From the NCBI GenBank assembly GCA_964036295.1, contig OZ038472.1:3983501-4047500 (forward strand): 64,000 bases of DNA. Direction: 5' to 3'. The DNA is from Plumapathes pennacea (Eukaryota > Cnidaria > Anthozoa > Antipatharia > Myriopathidae). Position 1 is the stretch's first letter. Every line of letters starts with the position of its first letter. This document shows, piece by piece, positions 12,101-25,500 of the stretch. Made by a program: the position numbers and the translations under genes. Under the pieces are notes generated by a model that saw nothing but the letters and a program-made list of their open reading frames with translations, did no database searches and was not told where the DNA came from.

Positions 12101-15100
12101 CAGAAATTGCTCCTGCTCCTGCTCCTGCAGCTTGACCCGTTGCTGCTCCTGCACTCGTCTCTGTCCCTGTCCCTGGACCAACGCCTCCTCCTACGCCCAT
12201 TCCTGTCCCTGGACCAACGCCTCCTCCTACACCCATTCCTATCCCTGGACCAACGCCTCCTCCTACACCCATTCCTACCCCTGGACCAACGCCTTCTCCT
12301 ACACCCATTCCTACCCCTGGACCAACGCCTTCTCCTGCACCCATTCCTACCCCTGGACCAACGCCTCCTCCTGCACCCATTCCTACCCCTGGACCAACGC
12401 CTCCTCCTGCACCCATTCCTACCCCTGGACCAACGCCTTCTCCTGCACCCATTCCTACCCCTGGACCAACGCCTCCTCCTGCACCCATTCCTACCCCTGG
12501 ACCAACGCCTCCTCCTGCACCCATTCCTACCCCTGGACCAACGCCTTCTCCTGCACCCATTCCTACCCCTGGACCAACGCCTCCTCCTACACCCATTCCT
12601 ACCCCTGGACCAACGCCTTCTCCTGCACCCATTCCTACCCCTGGACCAACGCCTTCTCCTGCACCCATTCCTACCCCTGGACCAACGCCTCCTCCTACAC
12701 CCATTCCTATCCCTGAACCAACGCCTCCTCCTACACCCATTCCTACCCCTGGACCAGCGCCTCCTCCTCCCTCTCCCTGTGCTCCTCCTCCTTGTCCTCC
12801 AGGATCTGTGCTTCCCTCAGTTCCAACAGGTTCAGTCATTACTGTTCCGTTATTAAGGTAGACATTGAATACCTTTCCATTTATCGGGATGTGCTTCAAA
12901 CCATCGTTTAGTGTTTTCAGAGTCATTTCAGCTGCTGCTTTCTCTCCTGCTTCACCACCAGCCTCAGCCCCAGCCATCCTGCCTGCTTGAGCACCCGCAA
13001 TCGCACCTGCCTTTGCTGCAGCGCGTGACGCCGTTATCATTCCAAATGAGGCGCCGGCTTTGGCTCCTGCTCGTGCTGCTACCCTCATGAGACTCCAATT
13101 AATAGTTGAGTTCAGGCCTAAGAACGGGAACCTCTTTAGTGCAGGGCCCGGTTTTTCGAAAGCCGATTAAGCTAATCCAGGATTAACGAAATTCTTTCTC
13201 TCGACCCCTCTGCCAATAAACTGCGGAGTTTTGTTCGAAGATGGATTAAAAAGCTTGTTCCAGCTTAAAAACGCATAAAGGAAGTTGTTGTGGACGAACC
13301 CTTCACATTTTCAGGCATATAAATGACATGAAAGTTAAGACCTAATCCAGGATTAGCCTAATCGTGCTTTGAAAAACCGGGCCCTGATGGCTTAGGTTAG
13401 CTTAGGATGTCTGCTTAATACAAGTTTAGACTTTTTGTGTCTTTTGCTTCTACGGAGATGTCGACACTATGCTATTGTGCATATGTAAGCGTATAAGTTT
13501 TTAAGTTGTGGTTTCAGCCAAAAGCAGTGAATTTAGTTTAGCTCTGGGCCCGTTTTTTCAAAGCACGATTAGGCTAATCCTGGATTAGGTCTAAAGTTTC
13601 ATGTCATTTATATGCCTGAAAATGCGAAGGTTTCGTCCCTTTATGCGTTTTTAAGCTGGAACAAGCTTTTTAATCCATCTTCGAACAAAACTCTGCAGTT
13701 TATTGGCAGCGGGATCGAGAGAAAGAATTTCGTTATTCCTGGATTAGCTTAATCGGCTTTCGAAAAACCGGGCCCTTGAGTGCCGATGAGCTAGCAGCCG
13801 CGCGATAAACGTACGACAAAAACAATGTTGGTTGCAAGCGTAAATCACTCCGGGATTCTTTTAAGCTTTACCACCAAAATTCCTACTTATCTGTCGAAAG
13901 CGAATGTGTATACTCTTTGTGCTTTTTGGAGATGAATTTTGAGATGAATTTGTGCATAAAACTAAGCATTACAGTGTAGTTAACCGCACGCTTGCTTACG
14001 GAGTTTACAAGTCGTGTTACATTATCAATTCTCTAAAAGTCGACCATTGATGTGATGACCAAATATAACATGTTTCTGCTGCCTGATGTGCGCACAAAGC
14101 GGCGAAAGGGGAAGAAGGGAAGCTGTGAGTAGTAACATGAAACTCTGCATGGCCAGGCATGGTACTGAAATCAGTAGACACGTGTACCCATTGGGTACCT
14201 GATAGGAAGAGAATTTCAAGTCTTACTCGGTGGGGGTGACGTGTCAGTCCAAAGGAAATCCGAGGGAATGGGACCATAAAACTTTCCATCTGGTGTTTGG
14301 ACTGCGACGTCCAGGTTATTTGAGCCATATTGTTCTTTCTGTAACGTCTCCATGTAGTAATACTTTCCCTTTGTCAGCATGATATCTTGTGAACGTTGAT
14401 TTTCATACCTGTACTCATGAAAAAATGTAGAGATTAAAAAAAGAACTTTACATTCCGAGTTACAGTACAAGAATCCAAACTAGATTTTGTATTTTCTTCG
14501 TTATTTACCTCAGAGAGAGAGAGAGGGGGTACGCGAGTATTAAGTATTTGACGAAAACTCAGTGAAGCTGAACTTTAGTAAACGGTTTATTTAGAATAGT
14601 TTTACCTCTTAAAAATTTTAATCTAATGACCAATAGGAGACGTTTGCTCGAGTTAGTGGTTTAGTCGAAGAAATAGCCTGACACCCTGTGTATGTTAATT
14701 AACCTTGCCACTTCCAAGCTCAAACCTCACACGAAGAAAGTGTACAAACTATGTAATGAGAATTGATAATTTAGTCAGGTTTCGTCTGAACATGGTATCA
14801 AAAACCAATTTCTCCTTGCTGTACAGGATATATTTCTGGTGAGGAGATGAGGAGAAAATTGAAGTTGATCAATCCACTTACTTGAACCATTCCCTGTATT
14901 TAGTACTCTGATCCTCTTCCACATGTGCAATTCTGACTTTGTTGTCAGGATTCGAGTCATAGCTGAGGTAAAGATTGCCAGTGTCGTCCGCAGCTAAAAC
15001 AAGAAAAAGATCTTCAAATAAATCTACCAATGTCTAGTCGTTGAACAGTTCAGATACTTGTTGTTTTTATCTTGAATTCCTGTGGTTCAGCTAAAGGTAT

Positions 15101-16887
15101 GTAAACGTGTTGCTCTTTTTTTTCCTCTAAAACCTACTTAAAAACAAAAACAAAAAAAAAACACTCATTTGCATACCTCAACCATATATAGAGGGGATGT
15201 TATCTTAGTTGTCTCCATTGTGAGCTTTTAAAGCTCGAATGTTAGCCTATTAATGTTCAATCTAATTAACTCACCTATGTAGAATTTATGATTTCCAGAT
15301 TGTTTTGGCACAAAGTAAGCCCTTATTCGCGCACCAAAGTTGGAATCCCAATTGGTTGGACTTGAGAATGACGATAAATATCCAATGTACGTTGGCATGT
15401 TTGGGAAGCGAGGATTCTGTATCAGGTATTTTATTGTGCGATAGTCAACGTCGGTCCATGCTTCAAAAAAAGCTCCTGGTCTTCTCTCGATTGCTGAAAC
15501 ATAAACGGAATAGTATGAATAATTTGCGAGAAACCAAAATGTTCTCTTCAGACTGAAACCAACACAACATAACTGTGGCCGGCCAAGACTTTGCTAATGT
15601 TAAATACAATTTCTAGTTTGATAAATTTTCTAATTTCTAATTTAGTCTCGTGAGCGGTCGGACACCGCGAGAAATGCGTTGTGCGGTCGTGCAGTCATCC
15701 AGTTTTTGAGCCAGCGGTCACTGCACAAAACTGCATTTAAGTGCAAACTTTGTAGTTCGGTGTACAAGAGTTCGTAAAAGACGTTTTTGACATGAAAATA
15801 TTTGAGAAATCACGCAATCTGTCTCAGTGAGAAACTGTGTGACTTCGCGAGTTGCTCATGTGGGAGTATAACTCTAAGTGCGAGCAAGACGGGTCGACCT
15901 GGGGATCTGTAAGTGAGATAACATAGTACTACAGCGATTCTCAAGCGATGTAGTTTTCCTCTATTGCAGTCTCATTTTATCTGTGTATCTGCTTTTATCG
16001 TCCTGTAATGGTTTAGTGCGAAATTAAGTACGTTACGAGAGGGAATAAAATTTCAGTGGGGAGCGCGCGTGAAGGAAACACACGACTATCAGCAGAACAT
16101 TAAGAAATGATTTGAGCTCTCAAGTTCTCTTGCTTGCCTGATGCGATCGAGAGAGAGAGAGAGAGAGAAATACTGTATTTATCCTCGGAAACTAAAATCA
16201 ATTTAATACCATTGCTTTACATGTAAGCCGAGCTAAAATATGTATAAGACAAGTAATAAGCTATATACAAAATGTATTAATATACCACTATCTAATATAT
16301 TATAGAAACTAAAATGACTATCGTGATAGAGAGGATGAGAGTTTCTTTTTAAAGGTTGCAAGACTTTTGTCACTTCACACACATGAGAGTAAGCTTCAAA
16401 AAGACTGGTTTTGGTGACCTCTGCCTCGACCTTTGAGCTCTTTGTTATCGTCAAACAAGTCAAATTATGTGTGATCATAGGATCCGTTATGTATATGAAA
16501 CGTTTGAACTAGAACTAACGAATAGGAGTGAACATAATCCAGTCACAGTCCTGGGACAATTTCAAAGCCGTTGAAAGGAAAACCTAAAGAAATATCTAGG
16601 CTTCAATGGATTTAAAGCAAAATGGTGGATCTTTATGAAACAGGATTGATCAATGTCTTACTGACTAATGGGAGTCTTGAAGGTTTGACATTGCAAAATA
16701 TAAATCCTTGTAACACAATCTCTTAAAGTAAGAGCGCTTGTAGAACAAAGTGTAGAACGTCACATAGGTACTTACTGTTTCCAAATCCTGTAGTCAAGCT
16801 TCTTCTGGATTTCTGGCAGTTTACAGCTGCACAAAATTGACTTAACCAATATATGATTGTTATCAGGTTTTTAAAGCGTATTGCCAT
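8210..16887 (-). CDS. Gene B: complete PA14 / silk-like / AbfB-like / minicollagen-CRD protein, 935 aa
   Basis: Exons: 16887-16776, 15493-15275, 14993-14882, 14408-14227, 13117-11966, 11601-11338, 11096-10755, 10457-10188, 9734-9660, 8289-8210; sum 2808 bp, 936 codons with stop. Signal peptide 1-24 ends near CAAVNC and is followed by the dibasic QKSRRS. PA14 spans about 38-208, with [12 protein letters not shown] and NPDNKVRIA. Exon 5 (209-592) has the alanine/glycine zipper block, then about 16 units of 12 residues ([12 protein letters not shown] and variants), which resemble elastic silk or elastin motifs, then the [16 protein letters not shown] tail. Exon 6 (593-680) is AbfB-like; exons 7 (681-794) and 8 (795-884) are unrecognised Cys-containing modules. 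Exon 9 is a Pro/Ser/Thr linker. Exon 10 encodes the CRD, with six Cys as C-x3-C-x5-C-x3-C-x3-CC, then SSSGR and stop. Introns closely match gene A. By CRD analogy it should be a disulfide-cross-linked capsule component; that role is inference. Confidence 0.88.
8485..8685. mobile_element. MITE in intron 9 of gene B (ATACATACTGAGACAT ends)
   Basis: About 200 bp with inverted ends ATATACATACTGAGACAT and ATGTCTCAGTATGTATAT, and an internal inverted pair (GCGAACGACG). The matching intron of gene C (near 18848) lacks it. Confidence 0.7.
8697..8838. mobile_element. Fold-back element in intron 9 of gene B
   Basis: CATGGAAAGTGC with GTTTTTATTCAC on the left is mirrored by GTGAATAAAAAC and GCACTTTCCATG on the right, and TCATAAAAC / GTTTTATGA also pair. 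Like its neighbour it is absent from gene C at the matching position. Confidence 0.62.
9104..9182. repeat. (AAT)n microsatellite in intron 9 of gene B
   Basis: About 25 AAT units, followed by CGGATATGTAATAGTTAAAT. The same repeat and flank occur in gene C. Confidence 0.95.
12165..12765 (-). repeat. Coding minisatellite of gene B, 36 bp units
   Basis: About 16 units of 36 bp (12 codons) inside exon 5, encoding [13 protein letters not shown]. Two alternating third-position variants (GCCTTCTCC and GCCTCCTCC on the plus strand, giving Glu or Gly) are interspersed, so higher-order shuffling has taken place. The units do not match those of gene A in length, although the flanking introns are nearly identical. 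Confidence 0.88.
13144..13384. mobile_element. MITE family 1 (GGGCCCGGTTTTTC ends), copy 1, in intron 4 of gene B
   Basis: 241 bp with imperfect terminal inverted repeats of about 40 bp: GGGCCCGGTTTTTCGAAAGC at the left and the reverse complement of GGGCCCGGTTTTTCAAAGCA at the right. The matching place in gene A (near 3520) is empty: GTGCTGATGG there, GTGCA-element-TGATGG here. Confidence 0.8.
13546..13775. mobile_element. MITE family 1, copy 2, opposite orientation, in intron 4 of gene B
   Basis: 230 bp, same family as the copy 160 bp to the left but inverted; ends GGGCCC at both sides. Gene A has uninterrupted sequence at the matching place (near 3690). Confidence 0.8.
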
Positions 16888-18590
16888 GCTAAAAGACACG
16901 CGCTTTCTAAAATATTACCAAAGTACACAAATAAAGTACAAACCATGAATACAAATATGGTCATAGCAGTTAATAATTTAACGTTCCGTCTAAAGCCTCT
17001 ATTTCAAATGCCAAATACGTATTAGTGCTTGTTTTAAACTGGTTGATGTTTACTAAAAATTGTTGATAATGGTGAACAAAACTGCTCTTGTTTCAGCCTT
17101 ACTAAAAGTTAAATCCCGTTTTCTCCACTCGTCTAGTATGGAATAACTATGAAAGGCATGGTACAGATTTCAAATATGTTCAGTTGAAACTTGGAATAAA
17201 GATCGTATTTCTAACGCTCGTGACATGTTTACTTATCCACAAGTCAGTTAGTTCTACGAACAATGGGATACCTGCTTTATCTTAGTTTTTACTGTAGGTA
17301 TAGTTCTCAATATTGTATGATATATTTTTGGTGAGAAACTAAAGGAGAAATTTGAAGTTGATCAGTAAAGAAAACCCATCCAAGACATTCCAGCGAAAAT
17401 CGAAGCTTGGATTAACATTATGCGTACAGTAATGTAAAATTGTTTGCGATATACTGGCGATAAATGCTTTTTCAAAACTGGTCTAACATTTCGCCTTGTT
17501 TTTTTTTATATATTTTGATGCGTTGACGCCCAGTAAAGATACAGTCTATGTGATTCTTTTCGCGGAATGTAATCATGCTCTTTCAATGTAATCATGTTCT
17601 TTCACCTGTAAATAGAAGGAAAGCCTGTAAGCCATCAAAATTGTATCTCCACCAGTATAAAGCTATCATATTTTTTCATATCAAAGTTCATTCTGACAAG
17701 ATGGTGGGCAGGGCACGTGGATTACCAAGAAGCCTTTGCGAGGCAGGGAGTTGGGCAGCACCGCGGAGTGATACGTTTTTCGACCGTGCAGTCACCTTAT
17801 CTTTTAGTCAGCGGTCATTGCATTCTTAGGTTTGAAATGTTCCCCGTCAACAACAACAACAACAACAATAATAATAATAATAGTAACAATAATCTTTATT
17901 GTTTGTTTCAAACCCGTTATTAATATACAATGTTTCATTTTATATTGACTATAATTTTTAAGAGCGGTCAAAATTACAGGGCGCAGAGGATCCCTTGCTT
18001 TCCATTATGTAAAACCCTACACACTGTACCTACGAGAAGGATACCGCAAGACTATATAATCGCGGGCGCGCAAAGGCATACATACAAAAATATAATATGA
18101 CAACTGGACGAAAGAATTTTTAGTACGTATGCCTTTGCGTACCCGCGATGAATTGTCCTGCGGTATCGTTCGTGTAGGCACAGTATATAAGGTTTTAAAT
18201 AAAGTAAGTGAACCCTGCGCCCTGTGCTCTTTGCTCATGCGCATAACTGTGAACGTGGCTCACACTGCATTAACAAAAGAAGTTTCAACTCCAATCCTTT
18301 GCACACCGCCTTATTTTAGAGCCCCCAGGAAATATGGACCGCAGTCTATAGATCGCAAGTCTTTGGAATCATTCTGACGTTGTGGTGCATACATTTGGTG
18401 TGAACGAAGAATTATTTTGATGCAGATGAATGCCGTAATCTCAGTTAATCACAAAATGGAAAACTTTGTGGGATATTTCACTTGTTGTGCCGCGTCGCCA
18501 GAAAATTCCAAGCACACACATTAAACGCCACGAAAATCTCGCGAGTAAAATTCGAATGAGCTCCATTTCCATATAAGTAATCATTTTCGG
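16888..18590. other. Intergenic spacer between genes B and C
   Basis: 1.7 kb. The first 400 bp align with the 5' flank of gene A, as expected of a duplicated promoter. It also has an (AAC)n(AAT)n stretch at 17850-17885 and the fold-back element at 18004-18198. No gene was seen. Confidence 0.7.
18004..18198. mobile_element. Fold-back element between genes B and C
   Basis: An inverted pair of about 55 bp: GTACCTACGAGAAGGATACC through GCGCAAAGGCATAC on the left, and its inverse GTATGCCTTTGCG through GGTATCGTTCGTGTAGG on the right, with a 50-bp loop. Confidence 0.65.
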
Positions 18591-19451
18591 TCAGCGGCCA
18601 CTGCTTGAACAACAATGGCCAGGGCACAAAGTTTGACAAGAGGCTTGTGCCCGGCAGGTGGCAGGACAACCTGCGAAAAAGAGATTATAATGATAAAGTA
18701 TACTAACAGCCGTTATGCAAATAATAAAATTTATTAGTAAAACTTTTGATCTAACGATTTTATTTCAGATAGAACTTTCCATTTGGAAGAGCATTCTATA
18801 GATTTTGTTGACATTGAAAGCGAATCATAAAACCGTGTTCTTGCAGTATGTAGCCCAATGTACTGTATTTTTACGATGCTGTACGCAGCGTACAATCCAA
18901 TGTGTTTTAGTTTCTGTGTGACTTTGCGAGAATATGTTGGTCTATACAATTGTAAAGGTGTCTTTAGGTCGAGGCTAGCCTCTTACGCAGACAATTTTTG
19001 GGCTCGTCACGTAGTTTCCTCCCTCGCGAACGTCTTCTTAAACGAGCAACCATTTCCGTTTGCGTTGAGATTGGCCAATCACATCTCGTTTATCGATTTT
19101 CGAAAAGCTGGACATTAACCTCATGTTAATTTCCACTCCGCGTGTATCAATTTCCATTCTTTCGTAGCTTATGAATGGCTATCTGTAACACAATGAGTGC
19201 GGGATGCTGATTGGTTCCTACAATGGGCGAACGGAAGTGGGAGTTCGTGGGACAGGGATTTGCCTGACGAACCCAAAGAACGTCTGCGTAGGAGGTTAGG
19301 TAGAGGCAAGACAGCCACATATAATGACTGTGACTTTGGTTACATTGGCTTTCTTTTACATAAATTCTTACCTGGTGGACCCATTTCCGGAGCTGGATGG
19401 TAGTGGAAATGATAGTGAGGGCCTGTTGTATTCAATAAATAAATAAGTAAC

Positions 19452-19521
<70 letters not shown>

Positions 19522-22500
19522 GGATATGTAATAGTTAAATTTGCTTATGGAAAATGGTTAGGTCGTTAGTAATACTTGAACTCCTTTACTTCGCTTTTAA
19601 TTCTAATCCATGATTACTGTCTTGATAAACCAAGTTTACTTGTTTGTTATGTGGCAATCAAATGAAAAATTGGTATTTACCTTTAGTTGTGGAGGAAGAT
19701 GCGGGTGGTTGTGATGGATTGACGGAAGTAGATGAAGGAATAGTCTTTGTAGCTCCTACACGGAAGTCATGTGTTTGTGTTAATAAACAGGGAGAAGTTG
19801 GGCGTACTGTATATACTGCGCAAATAAAATTGAGATTTCAATTGTTCCAGTTAATCTTGGTAGCAGTTTCAGAAACCCAGAAGAATAGGAAAAATCTCTG
19901 ATAGTTGTTCAAATTGGAAACAAATACAAAATGTTCCATTGTACTGGAAACCAATTCAGTGTGCAAACTTAACTGAATAATTTGAATGAATTGACTGAGG
20001 AGATGTAAAAGTTCAGGCACCAAAATGTTGATTAACTATGTTATGTCGTGGCGTATAACGTCGAAAGCTTAGATTTTAAAAGCTGCTGATTGACATTTGG
20101 CCGCCAACGGCAAGCGTATCAGGCTGGAAGCAAATTGCTGCATGCGCAACTCTGAAATTTCCTCACCTGGTTTAGAGTTAACCAAAACATTTTGAAACTC
20201 GTTGCAGCTCTGTGTCGGTATGACGGAGATCTCGCTGTGACCGTCTAGGAAGATCGTATTTTGACCTGACGGGTCCAGGGCTTTGAACGTAACATGCTGG
20301 TGTAGTTCAGGATGGTGAACGAGGATTCTTAGTTTGAAGTGCTCCCCTTTTACAAGGTAGTCCTCGTGTTTCAGACTCGACGTGACCTTGTACGGACTCC
20401 CAGCTTGATTAATGAAGTTCAAAGCAACGCACATCTCTGAAAAGAACGTAAAAAACGTGTCAGTGGTAACGAGTTACGAAATGTCCGAAAACGGCTTCTA
20501 ATATAGTACCAGACACAAAAGCCACATTACCCAACGGTAATACATATTTTTAATATATACATTTCAGACAAATAGAAACATTCCTATTTTACTTTTAACA
20601 AACTACATGACTCGGTTTCAATTTTCTTCAGTTGTAAGAAGAAGATGCACAGCAATGAAATATTTTGGTAGGGTAGTATATAGGAAAAAATGAAAACGTT
20701 AACTCGTACCCCCAGCGTTGATGCGAGATAATCCAGCCACTGGTTTTTGAGATTTAGCAGCTGGTGCCCTATGTGTGGAGGTCTCAAGGAACTTGGAGTT
20801 TTGTCCAGGTATTGTTTCAGGACTGTAAGGCGCGAGGACCCGCTTGCAATTCATTTTTGGATCTTCGCTTTCCCCTATCGGCAAGAAGACGTACGAGCAG
20901 CGTGCCATTCGGTCTGATGACGATCGGTCGTATCGGAGGTCTATAAACATGTTTTTTCTGCGGACAGGATCTGTACGGCACGGCCCCCACATCGAATGCA
21001 TGGAATCCAACAGAATATTTCGCGGGTACATTATTGGCTTGATCAGCATCATAGAAGCGTCTTGGTCTATACAATGAAAATAGTTGAACAACAATGGCTA
21101 AAGACTGCATGCGTTTCAAGTTTGTGGACAGTTAGTTGAGAAGTAGAAAACGTGTCCGTAACTGCAACTGGCCATTTATGACTGTGTGAATACGGGGTTT
21201 GACTGAGCTAGAGTTAAAACATGGTTTCGTACAGGCGTCTGTAAGTAGAGCTTTCCGCTTACGAGAGTGTCCGCTCAGAGAGCTTCAGAGTACGGAGTTT
21301 GACTGAGCTAGAGCGTAAACGAGGTTTTGTGTAGGCGTCCTTAAGAGGTGTCCACTTACGAGAGTGTCAGAGAGCTTCGATTGTAGTTCGAGTTCAGATT
21401 GAACTTAAATTCTGTTCTTGGAGTATGGAATGATCACATCTATTTCTATAATTTAATTTTTGTGTTTTATACCGTGAGGTACACAGACTAGCAAATAATT
21501 ATACGCAGACGTCGGAGATAATTCATGTTTTTTCTCAACAAAGCTTTGAAACTCACCAAATATAGAAGAGCCATCTCTCTTGTCCAATATATAGTGGTAG
21601 TTCTTTTGCCTTAAATAGTATCCAGGGAAACACGCTGACTCAAAAGAGGCCGTCGGAATATTCCGATGCTCAAACAGTGAAGGGGTGTGGGCTTTGAAAA
21701 ACTGGCAGTTTTGAAGAAGCATCAAACGACCATATCTAGAAGTCCAACAGAAATTCAAATCTACTTCCGTTTGACGCTCTGGCACATCCCAGGCATAGAT
21801 TTTATAATACGCACCATTCACCACTGTAGCAAAAAATAACAAAATGAAAAATAAATAAATATAACAATAAATAGTAACAGTACATATTATATGGCACAGA
21901 TACTACGCACGCTACGATTGGTTAATTTACCAGTCCATACTTTCCTGTACGAGCCGCGCACTCGGTTAATAAGATAATAACAGTAGTCTGACAATGTTGT
22001 ATATGAATAGCTTAAAACCTTTTTCTTTAAGCGATAGGTTTTCCTGTCTGTATAACCGAGCGAACTTACGGTACAAAGTTTAAAATTAAGGCGGCTATCA
22101 ACAGTTAATGCACTGCTGTTTTCGCCAATTATCACGGCCATTTGGCTACTGATGCTAATGATGAAATTTTAGTGAAACTTTGTAGTAGTATCATTGTCGA
22201 TGTGTGGGCCCCTTAATGTGAAAACAGTTACCACATTTACCAAGCAAAGTATTTCTATAATTATCAATTACCCGTTTTTGCGCCTCCGAGTTCATAAACC
22301 TCGTTTCTTGCTAAGACGTTGGGGTCCTGACCATCTTTGGGAACCAACGTAGCAGCATAACCAGAGTTTAAAGCAAACGGAGCTGCAGCACTCGACCCTG
22401 TAGAGGGACCACCAGTAGTTGTATTTCCGCCTACAAGAGTTGACGCAGAGCTTCCTCCTGCTCCTACTCCTGCCCCTACTGTTGCTCCTGCCGTCCCTCC

Positions 22501-25500
22501 GGCTCCCGCACCTGCCCCCGCTGCTGCAGCTGCACCCGCACCCACACCCGCTCCCGCTCCCGCGCCTGCTCCTGCTTTTGCTCCTGCCGTTCCTGTTCCT
22601 GTCCCTGTCCCTGGATCTATTCCCCCTCCTCCTCCTCCCCCTCCCTGTGCTCCTCCTCCTCCTTGTCCTCCAGGATCTGTGCTTCCCTCAGTTCCAACAG
22701 GTTCAGTCACTACAGTTCCGTTATTAAGGTAGACATTGAATATCTTTCCATTTATCGGGATGTACTTCAAACCATCGTTTAGTGTTTTCAAAGTCATTTC
22801 AGCTGCTGCTTTCTCGCCCGCTTTAGCACCAGCCTCGGCTCCAGCCCTTCCTCCTGCTTGAGCTCCAGCAATCGCTCCTGTTTTTATTCCCGCATGTGAT
22901 CCCGCTATCATTCCGATGGAAGCGCCGGCTTTTGCTCCAGCTCGCGCCGTTACCCTCAAGAGCGACCAGTTAAAAGTAGAATTCAAGCCTTAGAACGGAA
23001 TCAACAGTATCTTGTTTAGAAGTTATAGAAGTAGGCCACGAATTAATGGGAATAATGACAAAATATGGGGTATTTCTACGATATGATTTAACCTACCAAA
23101 CAACGGAAGGGTAGGGGAAGTTGTGAGTAGAAATATATATTATGTCAAAGCAGTAGACATATGCACTTACTGGGCACCTACTTTTAAGAGAAAAATGAGA
23201 AGAGAATTTTAAGTCTTACTTGGTGGGGGTGGCGTGTCAGTCCAAAGGAAATCCGAGGGAATGGGACCATAAAATTTCCCATCCGGTGTGCGGACTGCGA
23301 CCTGCAGGTTGTCTGAGCCATATTGTTCTTTTTGAAGGGTCTCCATATAGTAATATTTTCCTTTCTTCAACATAAGTTTCCCCGAGGCTTGATTTCCATA
23401 CCTGCACTCAGGAAAAAATCTAGTACTTAAAAGAGAATTTTACACCGGGGGGGGCACTCATTATAATTTTGCGTAGTGGTGTGCCGCTCGGTCCTGAAAA
23501 CCCTTACCCTATTTCAGACCAAAATACCTGATTTTCTATACCCTATTTCAGACCTGACTCCAAAAATGTATACCCTATTTCAGACCTGACTCCAAAATGT
23601 ATACCCTATTTCAGACCTTTGTTTAGAGAATTTTTGTTCTTTTGCAACGATTTCCGCCCTGTGTTTTCTGCCATTTGCCGTGCAATGTCCGCGGCGACAC
23701 ATTTCTGTTAAAATCAGACCAAAAAGACAAAATCGATACCCTATTTCAGACCAAAAAGGTAAAATCGATACCCTATTTCAGACTAAAAGTGCTTGAAAAC
23801 GATACCCTTTGGGGCGGCACATACCTATATGGATTATATATGGGAGTACCTCTCCCCCCCCCTCCCCCTCCGGGATTTTTACACCCCGAATTATGGTGAT
23901 AATTTTACATCTCAAGAGTGTCTGAGGTAGATATTTTAATTACTTCGTTGTTTGATAGAGAAGAGCCAGGCTGTTCTTATTGCCGAGCAATATGGGAAGA
24001 AATATATTTAGAAAATTAATAACTGGTCCCTTACTTGAACCACTCCTTTGGTCCAGCCGTTTGAGAACCTAAATCCTGTGCAATTCTGACTTTGTTGTCA
24101 GGATTTGCGTCATAGCTGAGGTAAAGATCACCTGAATCATCCGCAACTGAAATAGGAGAAATAAATTCCAAGTAAATCTTTTATTGAATTTAAGGGGGGA
24201 GCACTCTTACCGAGGGGCTCCACCCAAAAGGGGTCCCTTTTCAAGCCTCAGTATAAATATGGGTTTTTAAAAAACAGAACTTTTTGGTGTTTTAAAGGGT
24301 CTGTAAGAACGGCTGGCCAAATAGAAAATCGTGTTTGTATTTCATAGGGGTTTTGCTTGAACTCGTTCCTTGATTGATATCTTCGCAAAGGTCGCGTTGC
24401 TGAGTCAGATGCGTGTGTTCTTTCTTTTTTAGACATCTTGCCGTTCAAAGGCGTAAGAAGGAGGAAAATGTTTACTTGAGGTATATAAAAGGGTCACTAT
24501 TTTACCCCAGAATGGATGTATTCTGACACAGCCTGTACATTCTTGAGATTGTTTTTCTTGCACTCCTTTTAGTTTTTATATTTAATACTCTCCCGTTATT
24601 ATAACTCAGCGCGTAAAGCCCGCATATTGAATAGTTCCTCACTTAAGTAGAATTCATGTTCTCCAGTTTCCTTTGGTACAAAGTAAGCCCTTATTCGGGT
24701 ACCATAGTTGTCGCCCCAATTCTTTTTTATTTCGAATGTGGGCACATATGCACTGTACGATGGCATGCTTGGGAAGCGAGGATCCTTTATCAAGTATTTT
24801 ACTTTGTACAAGTCAATTTTGTCCCATGCTTCGAGGTAAGCTCCCGGTCTTCTCTTTATTTCTGAAAGATGAACGATAATACACTTAAGATAAAACCGAT
24901 TGAGTTGTAAATTTCAAGGATCGCGCTTTACTCTTAAGATTAGTCGAACGTACTTCACTAATCTACGACATGTTTCTACTAGTGAATTTGATATATTTCT
25001 CACATGATTAAAAGTACAAATGAATGTAAGTATCAAGAAAGCAACTAAACAAAAGTGCCGTTAGGTAGTCCATACATGGAAATTGACGACCGTATGACAG
25101 CGAAACGTAACACAAGTTATAGAGCAGCCAGCGCCCGAAGGTGTCATTTTCCCACGCTTGCTGTTGAAAATCTCTACAACGGCCACCTTGGACACATATT
25201 ACTGTCCGTTTGCAAAGAGGTAGCCGTTGCGGAAGATAAAGGTGTAATATGACACCATAGTAATTATGAATTTGATAGTTTCATTCTTGTAACTAAACGC
25301 TTTTTGTCACGAAAAACATTTTTTGAGTCGCACGACCTGTCTTTGTGCAAAGAAATTTACTTTCTCCTCTGTTTGATGCGTGGGTTTGTATTTATTCTTA
25401 AGATTAACAATGGACTTCAAAGGAGGCGTGTTTCGACTATCTATATTGACTGGTCACCTGCTGGAACTGGTTTTCTGGCTGTGTTTGTCAGAAAATTAGT

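Noticed and set aside
12095..12856. Plus-strand Leu/Pro-rich open frame
   Set aside because: Antisense reading of the 36-bp coding repeat of gene B; no conserved flanks or splice signals.
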